From Siphonodentalium dalli (taxonomy: Eukaryota > Mollusca > Scaphopoda > Gadilida > Siphonodentaliidae), in the NCBI GenBank assembly GCA_032622095.1, contig CP136066.1, positions 112,115,319-112,179,318 of the forward strand: a stretch of DNA of 64,000 nucleotides, written 5' to 3'. Under the pieces are notes generated by a model, which worked only from the letters and a program-made list of their open reading frames with translations, was not told the DNA's origin and ran no database searches. A program made the position numbers and the translations under genes. Shown here in pieces: positions 1 through 11,884 of the stretch. Within the stretch, counting starts at the first letter, position 1. The number at the start of each line of letters is the position of its first letter.

Positions 1-834
1 TTTGTTATCATACGTCACAGGTCATTTAGGTTAAAAAAATAAAAATACCTATGTTTAGGGTTTCCCTACCTACCCTAGAAAAAGGTGCCTACCAAAAACT
101 TTTTATTGGACTGTAGACACAGATATATATTTTTTTGCTAAGAGTGGGAAGGGCTTCGAAAGGTATCTTTAATACCCATTTTCAAACCTCTCCACAAAAA
201 AGATTTAGAAGTTTTAGTCTAGTGCTCTGGCTAATTCAGGATTAACAATATTTAGTATTGAACCTTTCAATTAATCTGAATTGTGAAGCTTTCTAGATTG
301 AATTGTCAATGACCCAATAGAATTCAGAATAAAAATATATATATATATATTCCCTACCTACCTACCCTAATTATTTTGGACCATGTAACCCTAAACACAG
401 GTATTATTTTGTTTGGCCTTATTTAGAACTCTCTACCAGGCAGATATCTCTAAGACATCAATCAAAGCTTTCACTCCAAGCATATTTTGTTAATACTGTC
501 ATTTCATTAATCACCTTAACCAGCACAATGTGACTTCTATATTCTGTTAAGTGAACATTCTGTCTTCTCAGGAACCCTGCTCTAAGTGTCTGCTGTTTGC
601 ATGTTCTTGATTTTAGACTGATTTAAATAAAATTTGGTGTGGTCAACCTGATGGCTGTTATAATGATGTTAGTTGTTTTGTTCTAATAAGTTTAAACAAA
701 AAATTAAATATGAGCAAGGAATTAAATCTTAATTAAAATTAAAAAAAATATATGGTTAAATTGAGAAAGGTGTTCAATCTAAATAAATGTTTTTTTTTAT
801 CTAAAAAAATGTTTTTTTAAAGAGTTATGAATTT
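1..834. other. AT-rich stretch, no gene seen; old inverted repeat
   Basis: Bases 44-62 (ACCTATGTTTAGGG) are nearly the reverse complement of 387-405, and CCCTACCTACCCTA occurs near both, suggesting a decayed roughly 360-bp foldback element. An AT run sits near 335-349. Nothing coding was recognised. Confidence 0.4.
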
Positions 835-1256
835 AGTGTCTGACATTTGCAGAATAAGGTCCCCAAAAGGTGAATTTAATGACACTATTCGGCAAGGCAG
901 GCTAGCATCACCGAATTCATTCTCAGTCTGATTAGGCCGTTGAATTAGGCCTCAATGGCCAATAGAAACCTAGGAACAGATTGAAGTTCTACAGTTGAAG
1001 TTGGTGATGCACACCCATTGAACACCTCAATTATGCATTTTATCTTCTGCAAATTAGGGGGACATTGAAACTGAACAGGTGGGAAAAAGTCACTAAAACA
1101 AAATTTCAATTTGATACTTAGGATACTTCCCAGAAGATGAGGCCTAAGCAGAATTAGGTCCCTGGAGGGTGTATTTGGTGATGCTAGCCTGCTGTATGGG
1201 GTAGCAACACTAAATTCACCATCAGGGGACCTCATTCTGCAAATGTCAGACACACT
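835..1256 (+). mobile_element. foldback MITE-like repeat, copy 1
   Basis: It starts AGTGTCTGACATTTGCAGAA and ends with the near reverse complement (TCTGCAAATGTCAGACACAC); nested inside is a second inverted pair around GGCTAGCATCACC and GGTGATGCTAGCC. A second copy in the same orientation is at 8784-9193. Confidence 0.75.
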
Positions 1257-1448
1257 ATGTCCAGGCTTGAAGATATGAACAATGGACTATTCCTATTTAT
1301 TCTTGTAGAATAGGTGTTTAACTAATGTCATGTCATGTAATGACAGATGGTAAACTGGTCTGAAAGCAAGCAGTCTTTAGCCAGAGTATCAGGTGTCCAC
1401 ACAGTGATAAATTGGCTTCTTCAATAATACAGCCTTCAGCATTGTCAT

Positions 1449-1612
1449 GTTCTCTTAAAAATTCCCAGTGCATAACAAAGAGGTGTGAATTATAAAGGGC
1501 TATAACTCTTTTAAAATAAATCGGATCAAACCCATATTTGAACTTGATCTGTATATAGGTGTCAAAAATTAATATACCAAATTTGGTGTCGATCAGATGA
1601 ATTCTATATAAA
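1449..1612 (+). repeat. dispersed repeat next to foldback copy 1
   Basis: TTCTCTTAAAAATT..., AGAGGTGTGAATTATAAAGG and ATACCAAATTTGGTGTCGAT recur at 9405-9596, again downstream of the foldback repeat. The two may form one larger unit. Confidence 0.7.
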
Positions 1613-1737
1613 AATGAAAGTGTCAATGACACTGTAGCTCAACTTTGTAAAGAAGTTAATTTTTTTGTGATGAGCAATGAATAGAGAGATTAAAAAGGAG
1701 TGTAAAAATGAGCAGTAAAGAATTTATTCACACACAG

Positions 1738-2707
1738 AGTAAAATCCAAGATGGCTTCTGGCGGCCATGTTTTTTGGCCGAATGACCCCAAATTGACTCG
1801 TTCCCATCTACATGTTATTGTTAACATCGATGACAAATTTCATGATGATCAGACCAAAGGTACGACCTGTAGCCCATGCTAAAGGATTTAGTCATACAAA
1901 GAGTAATATCCAAGATGGCTGCTGGCGGCCATGTTTTTTGGCCAAATGACCCCCAAAATGACTCGTTCCCATCTACATGTCAATATTAACATCCATGACA
2001 AATTTTATGATGATCAGACTAAAGGTACCACCTGTAGCCCGTGCTAAAGGATTTAGTCATACAAATAGTAAAATCCAAGGTGGCTGCAGGCGGCCATGTA
2101 TTTTGGCTGAATGACCCCAAAATGACTCGTTCCCATCTACATGTCATTGTTAACATCCTTGACAAATTTTATGATGATCAGACTAAAGGTACGACCTGTA
2201 GCCCGTGCTAAAGGATTTAGTCATACAAAGAGTAAAATTCAAGATGGCTGCTGGCGGCCATGTTTTTGGGCCGAATGACAAATTTTATGATGATCAGACT
2301 AAAGGTACGACCTGTAGCCTGTGCTAAAGGATTTAGTCATACAAAGAGTAAAATCCAAGATGGCTGCTGGCGGCCATGTTTAATTTAAAGAAGTTAATTT
2401 TTTTGTGATGAGCAATGAATAGAGAGATTAAAAAGGAGTGTAAAAATGAGCAGTAAAGAATTTATTCACACACAGAGTAAAATCCAAGATGGCTGCTGGC
2501 GGCCATGTTATTTGGCCGAATGACCCCAAATTGACTCGTTCCCATCTACATGTTATTGTTAACATCGATGACAAATTTCATGATGATCAGACCAAAGGTA
2601 CGACCTGTAGCCTGTGCTAAAGGATTTAGTCATACAAATAGTAAAATCCAAGATGGCTGCTGGCGGCCATGTTTTTGGGCCGAATGACAAATTTTATGAT
2701 GATCAGA
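1738..2707 (+). repeat. tandem array of ~164-bp units
   Basis: ATGGC starts of the first units are at 1751, 1915 and 2081. Every unit carries GGCGGCCATGTTTTTTGGCC, TGACTCGTTCCCATCTACAT, ATGATGATCAGAC and TACGACCTGTAGCC. Units near 2270 and 2690 are internally deleted. Confidence 0.85.
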
Positions 2708-2713
2708 CTAAAG

Positions 2714-4513
2714 GTTACACTGATGTAAATGTTTTCCATAGGACTCAGTGCTAACGTTTTAGCGTATAGTGTTTGCAATATAAATGTTGGGTCCAAAATT
2801 TTCTTTAAATCTGAAAAATTGACATTTTAGGAAACTTTTTACAAAAAAAAATCATGTCTGTCTAGCAGGGAATTCGCCTTTAAATCTTATGTTTTCGTAA
2901 CTAGTGTCAGAACCGCATAAAAAAATACAGTCATATTTTAGACCACACCAAAAAATTCAAACTTCACTACAAAGGGTTAATTCCTGTGCCAATGGTTATT
3001 TTACCTATGGGAAATCATAGGGAAGAGGTGTGATGATTTTTTTATGTGAAAAGCACACAAGGCTATTGACCAATCAGGGCCCAGTGTCTATTTTATTCTC
3101 TCCTATATATTCCTCCCGCATCCGCTAGATGTCACTCGGAACCTTATTTACACCAGTGTAACCTAAAGCGATAGCCCGCTTTTTCGCGGAATAATTGTAA
3201 CTCCCTACATTTCTTCAGAATTGCCCATCAATGGAAAAAATGTGTTCAAAAACAATATCACTTCTGTGGTTCTTTATTTATCACACACAATTTAACCCCA
3301 CCCTCTTTAACAAATTATTCATCAAAAAAGCACAATTTTCCACCACCAGTCATGTTCAGGCCCAATTTTCACTCAGTTTTAGGGGTCTGGTGTTGCAAAC
3401 TTGGATCAGCTATGGAAGACTGTTCAATATTCTTTCCATGAGAGAACTTCTGGTGATGTGAGATCATTGAGTCCAGATCTGATCAGCTGAGCATCAAGCG
3501 CATGACTTTATCAGCACATTGAAGAATAAAATATGACATTTTCAGGTCTGCAAGGGTGATCCAAGATAACTGGATGTGGGTGTATATTGAATTAGTTGAA
3601 TAAAGATATGCTCTCTTTGAATTGCTGAAGCATTTTCTTAAATATGTCCAAGTTTTAGTGCTATTAACCTTCAAATGACCATACCCACCAGTGGAAATGA
3701 CACACTTTTATGATATATATCTGTATATCACTGGCTATAAAATCCAAAATACTTGTTAAATTAGGTTCTTATAACAATTGATATATGTGTCGTTGACATG
3801 CCCATGTTATGGGTCATTTGCATTATCATGTGACTATTACCACCTTGAAATTTTTTGAAAATACCTTGAAAAATTGGCATTTTTTATGAAAAATCTTACT
3901 ATTTTTTTGGCTGATGTAAGTGAAAGAAGACATCAGCAGCAAGAATAGCCACATCAAGCATGAGATATTCATTGGACTGAAAGACCAGGCTCTGTAAAAT
4001 GCATTAAAATGCTTTAAAGTGACTCCCAGGAATCAAAAATGATAAAAAGCTATTTTTTCCCTTTAGGTTACACTGATGTAAATGTTTTCCATAGGACTCA
4101 GTGCTAACGTTTTAGCGTATAGTGTTTGCAATATAAATGTTGGGTCCAAAATTTTCTTTAAATCTGAAAAATTGACATTTTAGGAAACTTTTTACAAAAA
4201 AAAATCATGTCTGTCTAGCAGGGAATTCGCCTTTAAATCTTATGTTTTCGTAACTAGTGTCAGAACCGCATAAAAAAATAGTCATATTTTAGACCACACC
4301 AAAAAATTCAAACTTCACTACAAAGGGTTAATTCCTGTGCCAATGGTTATTTTACCTATGGGAAATCATAGGGAAGAGGTGTGATGATTTTTTTATGTGA
4401 AAAGCACACAAGGCTATTGACCAATCAGGGCCCAGTGACTATTTTATTCTCTCCTATATATTCCTCCCGCATCCGCTAGATGTCACTCGGAACCTTATTT
4501 ACACCAGTGTAAC
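2714..4513. mobile_element. 1,800-bp composite with ~448-bp direct terminal repeats
   Basis: Two almost identical direct repeats (2714-3162 and 4067-4513) flank a unique 0.9-kb segment. Each repeat itself has inverted ends (GTTACACTGATGTAAA and TTTACACCAGTGTAAC). The whole is inserted in one array unit and flanked by CTAAAG at 2708-2713 and 4514-4519, a likely 6-bp target duplication. The internal segment begins CTAAAG and ends CTTTAG. LTR-like layout, but no TG..CA ends and no primer-binding site recognised. Confidence 0.7.
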
Positions 4514-4519
4514 CTAAAG

Positions 4520-5590
4520 GTACGACCTGTAGCCTGTGCTAAAGGATTTAGTCATACAAAGAGTAAAATCCAAGATGGCTGCTGGCGGCCATGTTTTTTG
4601 CCCGAATAACCCAAAAATGACTCGTTCCCATCTACATGTCATTGTTAACATCCATGATAAATTTTATGATGATCAGACTAAAGGTACGACCTGTAGCCCG
4701 TGCTAAAGGATTTAGTCATACAAAGAGTAAAATTCAAGATGGCTGCTGGCGGCCATGTTTTTGGGCCGAATGACAAATTTTATGATGATCAGACTAAAGG
4801 TACGACCTGTAGCCCGTGCTAAAGGATTTAGTCATACAAAGAGTAAAATCCAAGATGGCTGCTGGCGGCCATGTTTTTGGGCCGAATGACCCCAAAATTA
4901 CTCGTTCCCATCTACATGTCAATATTAAAATCCATGACAAATTTCATGATGATCAGACGAACAATGCGACCTGTGGCCCGTGCTAATGGATTGAATTTTG
5001 AAAACATAAGATGGCCACTGGCGGCCATGTTTTTTGTCCGAATGACCCCAAAATGACTTGTTCCCATCTACATTCCAATTTGAACAGCCATGACAAATTT
5101 TATGATGATCTGACCAAAGGTACGACCTGTAGCCCGTGCTAAAGGATTTAGTCATGCAAAGAGTAAAATCCAAGATGGCTGCTGGTGGCCATGTTTTTTG
5201 GCCGAATGACCCCAAAATTACTCGTTCCCATCTACATGTCAATATTAACATCCATGACAAATTTAGCCCGTGCTAAAGGATTTAGTCATGCAAAGAGTAA
5301 AATCCAAGATGGCTGCTGGCGGCCATGTTTTTTGGCCGAATGACCCCAAAATGACTCGTTCCCATCTACATGTCAATATTAACATCCATGACAAAATTTC
5401 ATGACGATCAGACGAACAGTACGGCCTGTAGCCCGTGCTAATGGATTGAATTTTGAAATCCAAGATGGCCACTGGCGGCAAAGTTTTTTTCCGAATGACC
5501 CCAAAATGACTCGTCAATGTCAACAGCTATGACAAATTTCATAATGATCCGACCAAAGGTACGACCTGTAGCCCGTGCTAAAGGAAATTG
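4520..5590 (+). repeat. tandem array continued
   Basis: The array resumes in mid-unit at TACGACCTGTAGCC. Two unit types appear: one with GGATTTAGTCATACAAAGAG before the GATGGC block and one with GGATTGAATTTTGAAA. Confidence 0.85.
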
Positions 5591-5677
5591 TTGACAAATC
5601 ACGCACACACACACACGGACGACAGACGACAAAGCCATGGAAATAGCTCAAACTTTACAAAGTAAAGTTGAGCTAAT

Positions 5678-7189
5678 AAAACTCCCGACAAATGAACATA
5701 TGTTAGGCTATGATTGCCAGGATTATTGCAGCGCATAATTGATGGTTAATTTGGTATATAGAAATTGGTGAGTAATGATGGTAATGATGAGAATGTTTCG
5801 GACGATGATGATGATTATGATATATAAATAGTACAACTGCATGGGCACCCCTGTACCATAAGATAATGGCAAGCCATAAAATAGCGGCCCCTTTTTGTAA
5901 ATAAATGTATATTCTGCATGTGTCACATAATTGTGGCGTTCAGTTAAATAAACATTCACAGCCAGCTTTCCTAGGATTTCGGAAAAACATTGTACCGAGT
6001 CTCCTGGGTATATTGCCAGTTTTTAATGTTTTTTGTTTTTATCATTATGCCAAGAAACAGATCTAATACAGAATCTGTGCATATACAGACCCCCTGATTA
6101 TAAATAAACTGATATGTTCCCAAAAATGTGACTTGTAATATGTAGTGTTCTAATCATGTGCACCAAGACTGAAATTGTAAGTTTTGCTCAGTAGGCAGCA
6201 TGTTTTAAATGTGACGTTTTGGGTGACAAGATATCTTGTCGCCAGCACATGGATGGCGTCTTTCGGGTTAAGCAAGCTCCTGGTAACTGAGATGAAGGTG
6301 ATTGCCATCCAGCTAATATTTTTAAACCAATCAATCATTAAATACAAAAATTTAATATGAGTGAAGAATGTGCCATGAATAACCTGGATATGAAATATGA
6401 GGATTAACAGATGAAAAATATTTGAGTTTGAGTTTTCAAATTTTATTCATATTTTATATACCTCTAATGGTATAAGAATGTTCAATATGTGCTTTTAATA
6501 TGGTGTTTACAAATAAACCTGGCTCAAAGTAGAAGGTTTAGTTTAATAATTATGTTCCGCCCAGATAAAAGAATAAGCCTAGGTGAGATATGAGAATGAT
6601 CAGATTGAAAATATTTGAGTTATCATGGATAGCAAGTATCCATGGAATGGGTTGGAAGGGTTAATTGTTTTCATTTGAAGATATAAAAAAAATAGACAGG
6701 TGAAGGAATGTCATCTGGAACCCTGTAAAGAAATTTCAACAAGATGGGAGGAAAATTGTTTGTGTTATCGCAAATTATGTTGTATACTGTCAATTTGGAT
6801 CATGAAACTTTGGAAATTTGAGCTAGATTATTCTCCCTTGACATCAGAACACATCAATGATTTTCTTCATGTGTGTGGTAATATTGTAGTTAAATGTTGT
6901 CAGATGGGGCCAGTGTTTCGAATTTGGCTAATACAAATTTCATTTGGCCAAACTTTTGGCCAAACTTTTTCCCCAAATGGAGACCGAAGACATGGAGCCA
7001 GAAAGCTAATTAACAAGACAGTCAAAGACTGTGGGGTCGCTCACCAGACTGCAAAGACTGATAAGACTGGGACTCTTGAGACCATAACAGTCAGAACTTT
7101 TCATAATCACTTTAAAAGAAGTGGATCTAAACAGAATATGTGGCTAGAGAGGCTTCATGTTGGTCAGTGAATATCTACCTTTAAATTAC
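5678..7189. other. no gene recognised
   Basis: Mostly AT-rich sequence. A GATGATG stretch lies near 5800. A 156-codon open frame at 6700-7170 has no recognisable motif and normal non-coding composition. No element ends were seen. Confidence 0.4.
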
Positions 7190-8396
7190 CAATGGAACAC
7201 TACAGATCACCCCTATTCATATTGGTGAATATGAGATCCATTCATCTAGTAATATCAATTCACCCTCTGGGGACCTCATTTCCTAAAAATGACCCCATGA
7301 ACAAATCTGAACCCCAGTCACCCAAGGCCCCTCCATACCAAATACAAGAGATGGACTGTCGTCCGGTACATACCCCCTAGTGGCATACCGCCTGGTGTGG
7401 GCATATCTATAACTTATGACTGCTATACTCAGACAGATAGACCCAAAAATCAGCATTTTCATATAAACGAAGATGAATAACTATAGCACAAAAAAAAACA
7501 ACAAAAAAAACAGTTGAATATGCCATTAAATGTCCTCATATTGGTGAACATCCATACCAAATTTCATTGAGATCCCAGCACAACTGTTGAAGTTACGACA
7601 TGAACAGACACCAGACAGACCAAAAAGCCAACAATTCCAGATAAACAAAGATGTACAACTCTAGAATGGAAAATCCGAACAAAGCGATGGAACCCTCTTT
7701 TTAATGTCCTCATAGTAGTGAACATCCATACCAAATTTCATTGAGATCCCAGCACAATTGTTGAAGTTACGACATGAACAGACACCAGACAGACCAAAAA
7801 TCCAACATTTCCAGATAAACAAAGATGAATAACTCTAGAATGGAAAATTCGAACAAAACAATGGAACCCTCCATTGAATGCCCTCATAGTTGTGAACATC
7901 CATACCAAATTTCATTGATATCCCAGCACAATTGTTGAAGTTACGACATGAACAGACACCAGACAGCCCAAAAAGCCAACATTTCCAGATAAACAAAGAT
8001 GAATAACTCTAGAATGGAAAATCCGAACAAAACGATGGAACCCTCTATTGAATGCCCTCATAGTAGCGAACATCCATACCAAATTTCATTGAGATTCGAG
8101 CACTACTGTTCATGTTATGACATGAACAGACACCAGATGGACCAAAAATTCAACATTTCCAGATAAACAAAGATGAATAACTCTAGAATGGAAAATCCGA
8201 ACAAAACGATGGAACCCTCTATTTAATGTCCTCATAGTAGTGAACATCCATACCTAATTTCATTGAGATCCGAGCACTATTGTTCAAGTTATGACATGAA
8301 CAGACATCGGACGGACGCACGTACGGACGGACGGACATACGGACAGACAGGTGCAAAACAGTATACCCCCCTTTTTAAGAAAAAGGGGGTATAATA
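7190..8396 (-). mobile_element. element with exact 174-bp tandem units and terminal hairpin
   Basis: AACATCCATACC occurs at 7547, 7721, 7895, 8069 and 8243, each exactly 174 bp apart. After the array comes an ACGG-rich run (8308-8345), then the hairpin TACCCCCCTTTTTAAGAA with AAAAGGGGGTA (8362-8393). In reverse this has the same layout as the elements at 47.2 and 62.8 kb. A boundary segment near 7345-7400 recurs inverted near 61,440-61,510. Confidence 0.75.
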
Positions 8397-8783
8397 AGCT
8401 ATATATGCCTAGTGGTTCTTGGGGAAAAAACTGTTTTAAGACTTAATATGGAGGGAAAGAGTTATGGCCCTGGCTTCGCACCTACATGTATTTGATGTGA
8501 TGAACTTAATTGAACAAATCTGATTGTGAGATACCTAGGGAACATGCACACTGAACTATATAAACACATTTTTTCCATCTTTAATATGGAGAAGAAATCA
8601 ATTGTTGATAGATGGATGGATAGACATCTCAACAGGCAGAAGGATGGAAGCCTGACAGATAGAAGATAAATTAATCCAATATATACCCCCCCCCCCCCCA
8701 TTTTTCTTTGAATATTAGTCGTTTGATTTCATCTGGATAAGTGGTGATTAAAAAAATAATATGAAATGGCCAAGCCTGATTTT
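8394..8783. other. no gene recognised
   Basis: Repeat-derived text related to the 9.6-10.3 kb element (GGAACATGCACACTGAA) and a C13 run at 8687-8699. Confidence 0.4.
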
Positions 8784-9193
8784 AGTATGTCTGACATTTG
8801 CAGAATTAGGTCCCAAAAATGTGGATTTAATGACAATATTCTGTAAGGCAGGCTAGCATCACCAAATTCATCCTCAATCTGATTAGGCATCAATGGCCAA
8901 TAAAACCTAGGAACAAATTGAAGTCCTACAGTTGAAGTTGGTGATACACACCCATTGAGCACCTCAATTATGCATTTTATCTTCTGCAAATTGGGGGGAC
9001 ATTGAAACTGAACAGGTGGAAAAAAGTGATTAAATCAAACTGTCAATTTGATACTTAGGATACTTCCCAGAAGATGAAGACTAAGCAGAATTAGGTCCCT
9101 GGCGGGTGTATTTGGTGATGCTAGCATGCTGTATGGGGTAGCAACACTAAATTCACCATCTGGGGACCACACTATGTAAATGTCAGACACACT
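8784..9193 (+). mobile_element. foldback MITE-like repeat, copy 2
   Basis: Second copy of the 835-1256 element with the same inverted ends (GTCTGACATTTGCAGAAT and its complement). Followed, as in copy 1, by the block repeated at 9405-9596. Confidence 0.75.
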
Positions 9194-9600
9194 ATTTCCA
9201 GACTTGAAGAAATCTAACTTTTCTAAGCCATTCACATTATCATTGAATGTCAGTCATCACCTAACCATTGGCACACCAGTTTGTTGTTAAATTGCTACAG
9301 ATATTAGAATAACACATGTCATCTGGCTAGTTTATATAATTAATGACCTGTACCTTTACAGATATATATGCCTCTGTGCTGAGAAGAGGTATACAGGCTT
9401 CAGTGTTCTCTTAAAAATTAATAGTGCATAGCAAAGAGGTGTGAATTATAAAGGGCCATAACTCTGTTAAAATATATCGGATCAAACCCATATTTTAACT
9501 TGATCTGTATATAAGTGTCAAAAATTCATATACCAAATTTGGTGTTGATCAGATGAAAAATGTTTGAGAAATCCTGTCTTGGATAAATTCTATATCAAAA

Positions 9601-10285
9601 CAAGAGTGGACGGAGTTAAATAAACATTACCAAAATCCATACAGATGAAGAACATGCTAAGAAAAAATCTAGGTAAGAAATATGAGGCTGTGATGTGTCC
9701 TAAACAAAAATTAAAGGTCAAAATGCAAAAATTAAATGTTTTGTTTTTAAAGTTATGTCCCTGGCTCTGCCCCTATTTGAACCAGTGATCCCATTTGAAC
9801 AAATCTGAAGCCTAGTCAACCAAGGTCCCTTCATACCAAATATAAGCTTAATCAGCACAATATTCCTTGAGAAGAAGTCATTTTAAGAATTACTATAAGT
9901 TATGGCCCTGGTTTCTCAACTAATCAACCTGGTGACCTCATTTGAACAAATCTGAATGGGAGTCACTTAGGGAACATCCACACCAAATATGAACCCATTA
10001 GGCCTTATAGTTCTGGAAAAAGAATTTGTTCTAAGAATTACTATGAACGATTAGAGTTGTGGCCCTGCTTTTCAACTAATTGACCTGATGACCTCATTTG
10101 AACAAATCTGAATGAGATTCACCTAGGGAACATTGACACCAAACATGAACCTGTTCCGTCTTATGGTTCTGGAGAAGAAGATGATTGTTGACGGACGGAC
10201 GGACGGCTCGACGGACGGACGGACGGACGAAGGACGAGGAGTGATGACTATAGCTCCACCGGAGACTTCGTCTCAGGTGAGCTAA
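9601..10285 (+). mobile_element. repeat ending in ACGG run and hairpin
   Basis: Related phrases recur three times (CATTTGAACAAATCTGAA; AACATCCACACCAAATATGA). They are followed by ACGGACGG repeats at 10190-10228 and an imperfect hairpin at 10251-10283 (TAGCTCCACCGGAGAC with GTCTCAGGTGAGCTA). The left boundary is uncertain. Confidence 0.65.
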
Positions 10286-11240
10286 AAAGCGCTGAATAGA
10301 TCAACAGTCCAGACGAAGTTAGGCGATGAAAGTATTTCATACATAGGAAATATTGTACCGTAACGGTCCAATAAATATGTGGATTTTTGTTTATACGCAG
10401 TCGATGAAACCGACTATGTAAACATGTTTGCTTTGAAGAGAGTGTCATCAGTGAACACAATTAATAGGTGAATACCTAGTGATGACGCTGTTCTTTTATG
10501 GAGTGTTTTTGTAATGTCCAATAAATTGGAGGATCTGAATAGTATCCATCAAACTTCACGAGACAGCAACAGGTAAGCTATAACATTTAACCAGCCTAAT
10601 CGTCAAAACGCTTAATCTGTACACTGGTTATGTAATTTTTTGTTGATTAGGCAGTCTGTAAGATAAAATGCCTAAATGCATTGTTCCTTAATTGGTTGTA
10701 CAGGCGAGCAGTTATTAACTCAATGGTTATGTAATGTGTCATAAACTGCATCCCATCTAATAACAACCTGGATTCATAAAAGGTTTGAATACAATAGATA
10801 TTGTAAGCAATAGTTAGCAACAATCATGGTGTCAGTGACATAGAGTAATTAGTGGATTTATGTGATTATAATTATACAGAATGTTAGTTTAATGATTGCG
10901 AATTTCGTTTCAGGAAACAACTCCCATAGTGCATCTGAACAAATTTTGAAGGAGAGTAAAAACATGAAGGAAAGAAATACAAGTAATATATATCATTCTC
11001 GTCTCCGGATCGCTGGGCGGTGGTCGTACTATGCGAACTCTCCGCTAAGCCGTGAGCGATCCGTGACTGTTTTTGTCGAACTTTTGGCGGAATGGAACTA
11101 ATCCCCCGTCAAGTCTGCCTCGTGCTGAGCGACCTGCAGTCGGCTCATTGTGTTGGATGGACTTTGCACTCTAACGCGGGCTGACTGCAGGTGATTCTGG
11201 ACCATCGAGTCAGCCCGGTGGAACCCTCCACCGGCCGGGA
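10286..11240. other. no gene recognised
   Basis: Sequence becomes richer in CpG toward 11,000. A 79-codon open frame at 10862-11101 has no recognised motif. No splice-supported exon could be argued. Confidence 0.35.
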
Positions 11241-11883
11241 CTCGTTGGGGCTGGCCAGAAGACACAGTCCGGGAAGAAAAAGAAGGCGAAGACACCTTCG
11301 CAGCGCCGCAGGGATGCCGAGAGGAGGGCCAAGTGGAGAAGAGGAAGAACTGAGAGACGCCCAGTTCTTCACCACTTGGCCGCTCAGCAGAAAGATCAGC
11401 CGGCAGTGAATGATGTTACCACCAGACGGAGCAGGGACGCCGATGTCACCCCAGATGTCCCTGCCGTCGGCGAGGACAGCGGCATTAGGAACACCGACGT
11501 CACCCCGGAGGTTCCTGCCGCTGTCTTCGACGTGGAGATGGCTACTCCACCAAGCCAGACTCCACCAGGGGCGGAAAGTACCACATCCGCCCCTGCGACG
11601 CCGAAGTACGAAGAGGTTCCGGCGTCGCATAGCAGAGCGGCAACTACTATATGACGAACATATGAGAATCAGGACAGCGATCAATTTACACCACTCAGCA
11701 GGAAAGAAATACCAGCTCACTAACTATGAATTCTTCCTGCTGAGGGATCGCCAGATCTATCAAGGGCCTGACCAGCATCACCCATCGCCTGGAGAACTCA
11801 TCGTTCGAACATCAAAGAGCAATAAAGATATCAACATCAACCTCTCTAAAAAACCACCATACCCAGGAAGAAAAAGAAATTGA
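11241..11883 (+). pseudogene. GC-rich ORF, possible retroelement ORF1/gag remnant
   Basis: One frame runs from 11241 to a TGA at 11654 and reads AGQKTQSGKKKKAKTPSQ, RRRDAERRAKWRRGRTERR, then Pro/Thr-rich sequence with a repeated DVTPDVPAV / DVTPEVPAA. A second frame from about 11600 to 11883 continues as IAERQLLYDEHMRIRTAINL... to KKPPYPGRKRN and stop. A frameshift near 11,600-11,640 would join them. The basic SPSQ-RRRD-like start resembles mollusc retroelement ORF1 proteins from memory. GC content is far above the surroundings. A lineage-specific host gene is possible. Confidence 0.4.
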
Positions 11884-11884
11884 A

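Larger units (their letters stand above)
1612..5677 (+). mobile_element. tandem-array mobile element, copy 1
   Basis: The left end is AAAGTGTCAATGACACTGTA then GCTCAACTTTGTAAAG. The right end is an ACAC/ACGG run and the hairpin AACTTTACAAAGTAAAGTT followed by GAGCTAA. Between lie about a dozen 155-166 bp units, each starting CCAAGATGGCTGCTGGCGGC. The left arm is repeated internally (about 1652 and 2388). An 1.8-kb composite interrupts the array at 2714-4513. The plan resembles bivalve 'pearl' elements (arms plus a core of roughly 160-bp repeats), but homology was not tested. Confidence 0.75.

Noticed and set aside
1738-5590. CRISPR-like spacing of repeats
   Set aside because: The units are long satellite-type monomers without short direct repeats and unique spacers, in a genome with introns.
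6700-7170. 156-codon open frame
   Set aside because: No recognisable motif, no homology remembered and no flanking splice or promoter signals; kept as non-coding.
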